Part shown: piece by piece, positions 61,961-64,000 of the stretch | How positions within the stretch are numbered: the stretch's first letter is position 1 | Layout of the letters: each line of letters starts with the position of its first letter | Source of the DNA: Oscheius dolichura | Lineage: Eukaryota; Nematoda; Chromadorea; Rhabditida; Rhabditidae | Assembly: GCA_932521035.1 (NCBI GenBank) | Contig: CAKOAU010000006.1 | Coordinates: 1-64,000 of the forward strand | Reading direction: 5' to 3' | DNA length: 64,000 nt | Program-made: the position numbers and the translations under genes | Notes under the pieces: generated by a model | Database searches by the model: none | What the model was told of the DNA's origin: nothing | What the model saw: only the letters and a program-made list of their open reading frames with translations

Positions 61961-63866
61961 TTGGGCTATAAAACGCTATTCGGTCAGCGAACCCTATTCG
62001 ATCTTGGATTATTCGTACTCTACTCGTCGAGCTCTACAAGAAGAGTGGTCGAACGTTCTCGAATCATTAGGCTTTTATTCCGTACTGGCCTGTTCAAATT
62101 GCCCAAGAGATTTGTATTGGCTTACCCCCTATTTTTGGACTATAATAGTTTTTGGGCTATAAAACGCTATTCGGTCAGACAACCCTATTAGCTCTGTGGT
62201 TATTCGTACTCTACTCGTCGAGCTCTACAAGAAGAGTGGTCGAACGTTCTCGAATCATTAGGCTTTTATTCCGTACTGGCCTGTTCAAATTTCCCAAGAG
62301 ATTTGTATTGGCTTAAACCCTGGTTTATGATCTAGGAGCCATAACGTGGCTCAAAGGCGTCCTCCTGTGACGGGAGCTAGTTTTTTAGACTCAGCTCGAT
62401 GAGGCGGTTCGAATGAGTACAAATTCGAACCTCCTACCCTCTTTTCCAAAAACTGCCCCATATTACTGTACCTTTTTCTGGATTATAATAGTTTTTGGGC
62501 TATAAAACGCTATTCGGTCAGACAACCCTATTAGCTCTGTGGTTATTCGTACTCTACTCGTCGAGCTCTACAAGAAGAGTGGTCGAACGTTCTCGAATCA
62601 TTAGGCTTTTATTCCGTACTGGCCTGTTCAAATTTCCCAAGAGATTTGTATTGGCTTAAACCCTGGTTTATGATCTAGGAGCCATAACGTGGCTCAAAGG
62701 CGTCCTCCTGTGACGGGAGCTAGTTTTTTAGACTCAGCTCGATGAGGCGGTTCGAATGAGTACAAATTCGAACCTCCTACCCTCTTTTCCAAAAACTGCC
62801 CCATATTACTGTACCTTTTTCTGGATTATAATAGTTTTTGGGCTATAAAACGCTATTCGGTCAGACAACCCTATTAGCTCTGTGGTTATTCGTACTCTAC
62901 TCGTCGAGCTCTACAAGAAGAGTGGTCGAACGTTCTCGAATCATTAGGCTTTTATTCCGTACTGGCCTGTTCAAATTTCCCAAGAGATTTGTATTGGCTT
63001 AAACCCTGGTTTATGATCTAGGAGCCATAACGTGGCTCAAAGGCGTCCTCCTGTGACGGGAGCTAGTTTTTTAGACTCAGCTCGATGAGGCGGTTCGAAT
63101 GAGTACAAATTCGAACCTCCTACCCTCTTTTCCAAAAACTGCCCCATATTACTGTACCTTTTTCTGGATTATAATAGTTTTTGGGCTATAAAACGCTATT
63201 CGGTCAGCGAACCCTATTCGATCTTGGGTTATTCGTACTCTACTCGTCGAGCTCTACAAGAAGAGTGGTCGAACGTTCTCCAATCATTAGGCGTTTATTC
63301 CGTACTGGCCTGTTCAAATTTCCCAAGAGATTTGTATTGGCTTAAACCCTGGTTTATGATCTAGGAGCCATAACGTGGCTCAAAGGCGTCCTCCTGTGAC
63401 GGGAGCTAGTTTTTTAGACTCAGCTCGATGAGGCGGTTCGAATGAGTACAAATTCGAACCTCCTACCCTCTTTTCCAAAAACTGCCCCATATTACTGTAC
63501 CTTTTTCTGGATTATAATAGTTTTTGGGCTATAAAACGCTATTCGGTCAGACAACCCTATTAGCTCTGTGGTTATTCGTACTCTACTCGTCGAGCTCTAC
63601 AAGAAGAGTGGTCGAACGTTCTCGAATCATTAGGCTTTTATTCCGTACTGGCCTGTTCAAATTTCCCAAGAGATTTGTATTGGCTTAAACCCTGGTTTAT
63701 GATCTAGGAGCCATAACGTGGCTCAAAGGCGTCCTCCTGTGACGGGAGCTAGTTTTTTAGACTCAGCTCGATGAGGCGGTTCGAATGAGTACAAATTCGA
63801 ACCTCCTACCCTCTTTTCCAAAAACTGCCCCATATTACTGTACCTTTTTCTGGATTATAATAGTTT
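61961..63866 (+). repeat. Segment S B B B A B (1906 bp)
   Basis: S at 61961-62151, long monomers at 62152, 62495, 62838, 63181 and 63524. A private T to G at 63293 (m113) marks the A at 63181. Confidence 0.95.
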
Positions 63867-64000
63867 TTGGGCTATAAAACGCTATTCGGTCAGCGAACTC
63901 TATTCGATCTTGGATTATTCGTACTCTACTCGTCGAGCTCTACAAGAAGAGTGGTCGAACGTTCTCGAATCATTAGGCTTTTATTCCGTACTGGCCTGTT
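63867..64000 (+). repeat. Partial S monomer at right window edge (m1-m134)
   Basis: CG at m28-29, the GGATT ending of the box and G at m101 identify it as S, although its junction is outside the window. A private C to T lies at 63899. Confidence 0.9.

Larger units (their letters stand above)
1..64000 (+). repeat. Satellite DNA array, 343-bp and 191-bp monomers
   Basis: The window consists only of head-to-tail copies of one satellite. Landmark strings such as TTGGGCTATAAAACG recur every 343 bp (205, 548, 891, 1234, 1577) or, after a short monomer, every 191 bp (1577 to 1768). A hand tally gives 165 complete long monomers, 37 complete short ones, a 204-bp tail at the left edge and 134 bp of a short monomer at the right edge, summing exactly to 64000. 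All copies have the same orientation and no indel other than the 152-bp length difference is required. The strand label is arbitrary. Known satellites of this size are typical of eukaryotic heterochromatin; the family itself was not recognised. No stretch over 300 bp is free of the repeat. Confidence 0.99.

Noticed and set aside
1..64000. CRISPR array
   Set aside because: Repeats are 191 or 343 bp with no short repeat and unique spacers; all sequence between landmarks is itself repeated.
1..64000. Transposon or LTR element as the source of the array
   Set aside because: No coding remnants, terminal repeats, primer-binding site or target duplications; every base is covered by the satellite monomers.

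Overview
The whole 64-kb window is one uninterrupted, head-to-tail satellite DNA array; I see no gene, RNA gene, mobile element, CRISPR array or unique sequence. Both window edges fall inside the array, so it extends further each way. The content (long satellite monomers, local higher-order repeats, 43.7% GC by hand count of one monomer) points to a eukaryotic heterochromatic block (centromeric, pericentromeric or subtelomeric). I do not recognise the family and cannot name the species. Monomer lengths would suit a plant, but an animal is not excluded.

Monomers are phased here (arbitrarily) from TTGGGCTATAAAACG, called m1. Two length classes exist: long, 343 bp, and short (S), 191 bp. S lacks 152 bp corresponding to m165-m316. 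The window is accounted for exactly: a 204-bp monomer tail, 165 complete long monomers, 37 complete S monomers and a 134-bp S start (204 + 56595 + 7067 + 134 = 64000). No other indel is needed anywhere.

Long monomers fall into type A (37 copies) and type B (128 copies). They differ almost only in a 21-bp box at m28-m48 and at m101. A carries CG at m28-29, a TTCGATCTTGGG core and C at m101; B carries AC, TTAGCTCTGTGG and G. S carries CG, TTCGATCTTGGA, G at m101 and G at m141. Derived states used below: S' = S with the B-like AC at m28-29 (10 of 37); A' = A with G at m101; Ag = A with G at m141; Bc = B with C at m101; * = A instead of C at m306 (at least 25 copies: 11 A, 14 B).

Layout: 1-17284 is rich in S, with S' in 4894-8401 and a perfect 1220-bp higher-order repeat in 11337-14996. 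17285-27231 is a 10-kb S-free domain built on two copies of a 12-monomer, 4116-bp higher-order repeat. 27232-32758 is rich in A. 32759-39392 is a second S' domain. 37982-45110 has no A at all. 42480-47702 carries 877-bp S-B*-B units. 47703-64000 is a mixed S/A/B region with a 1563-bp duplication at 56243-59368.

The main biological interest is how the array evolves. Near-zero private divergence, block-like mosaics between A, B and S at fixed markers, a strict rule that S is always followed by B, and several nested local higher-order repeats together record recent amplification and short-tract exchange.
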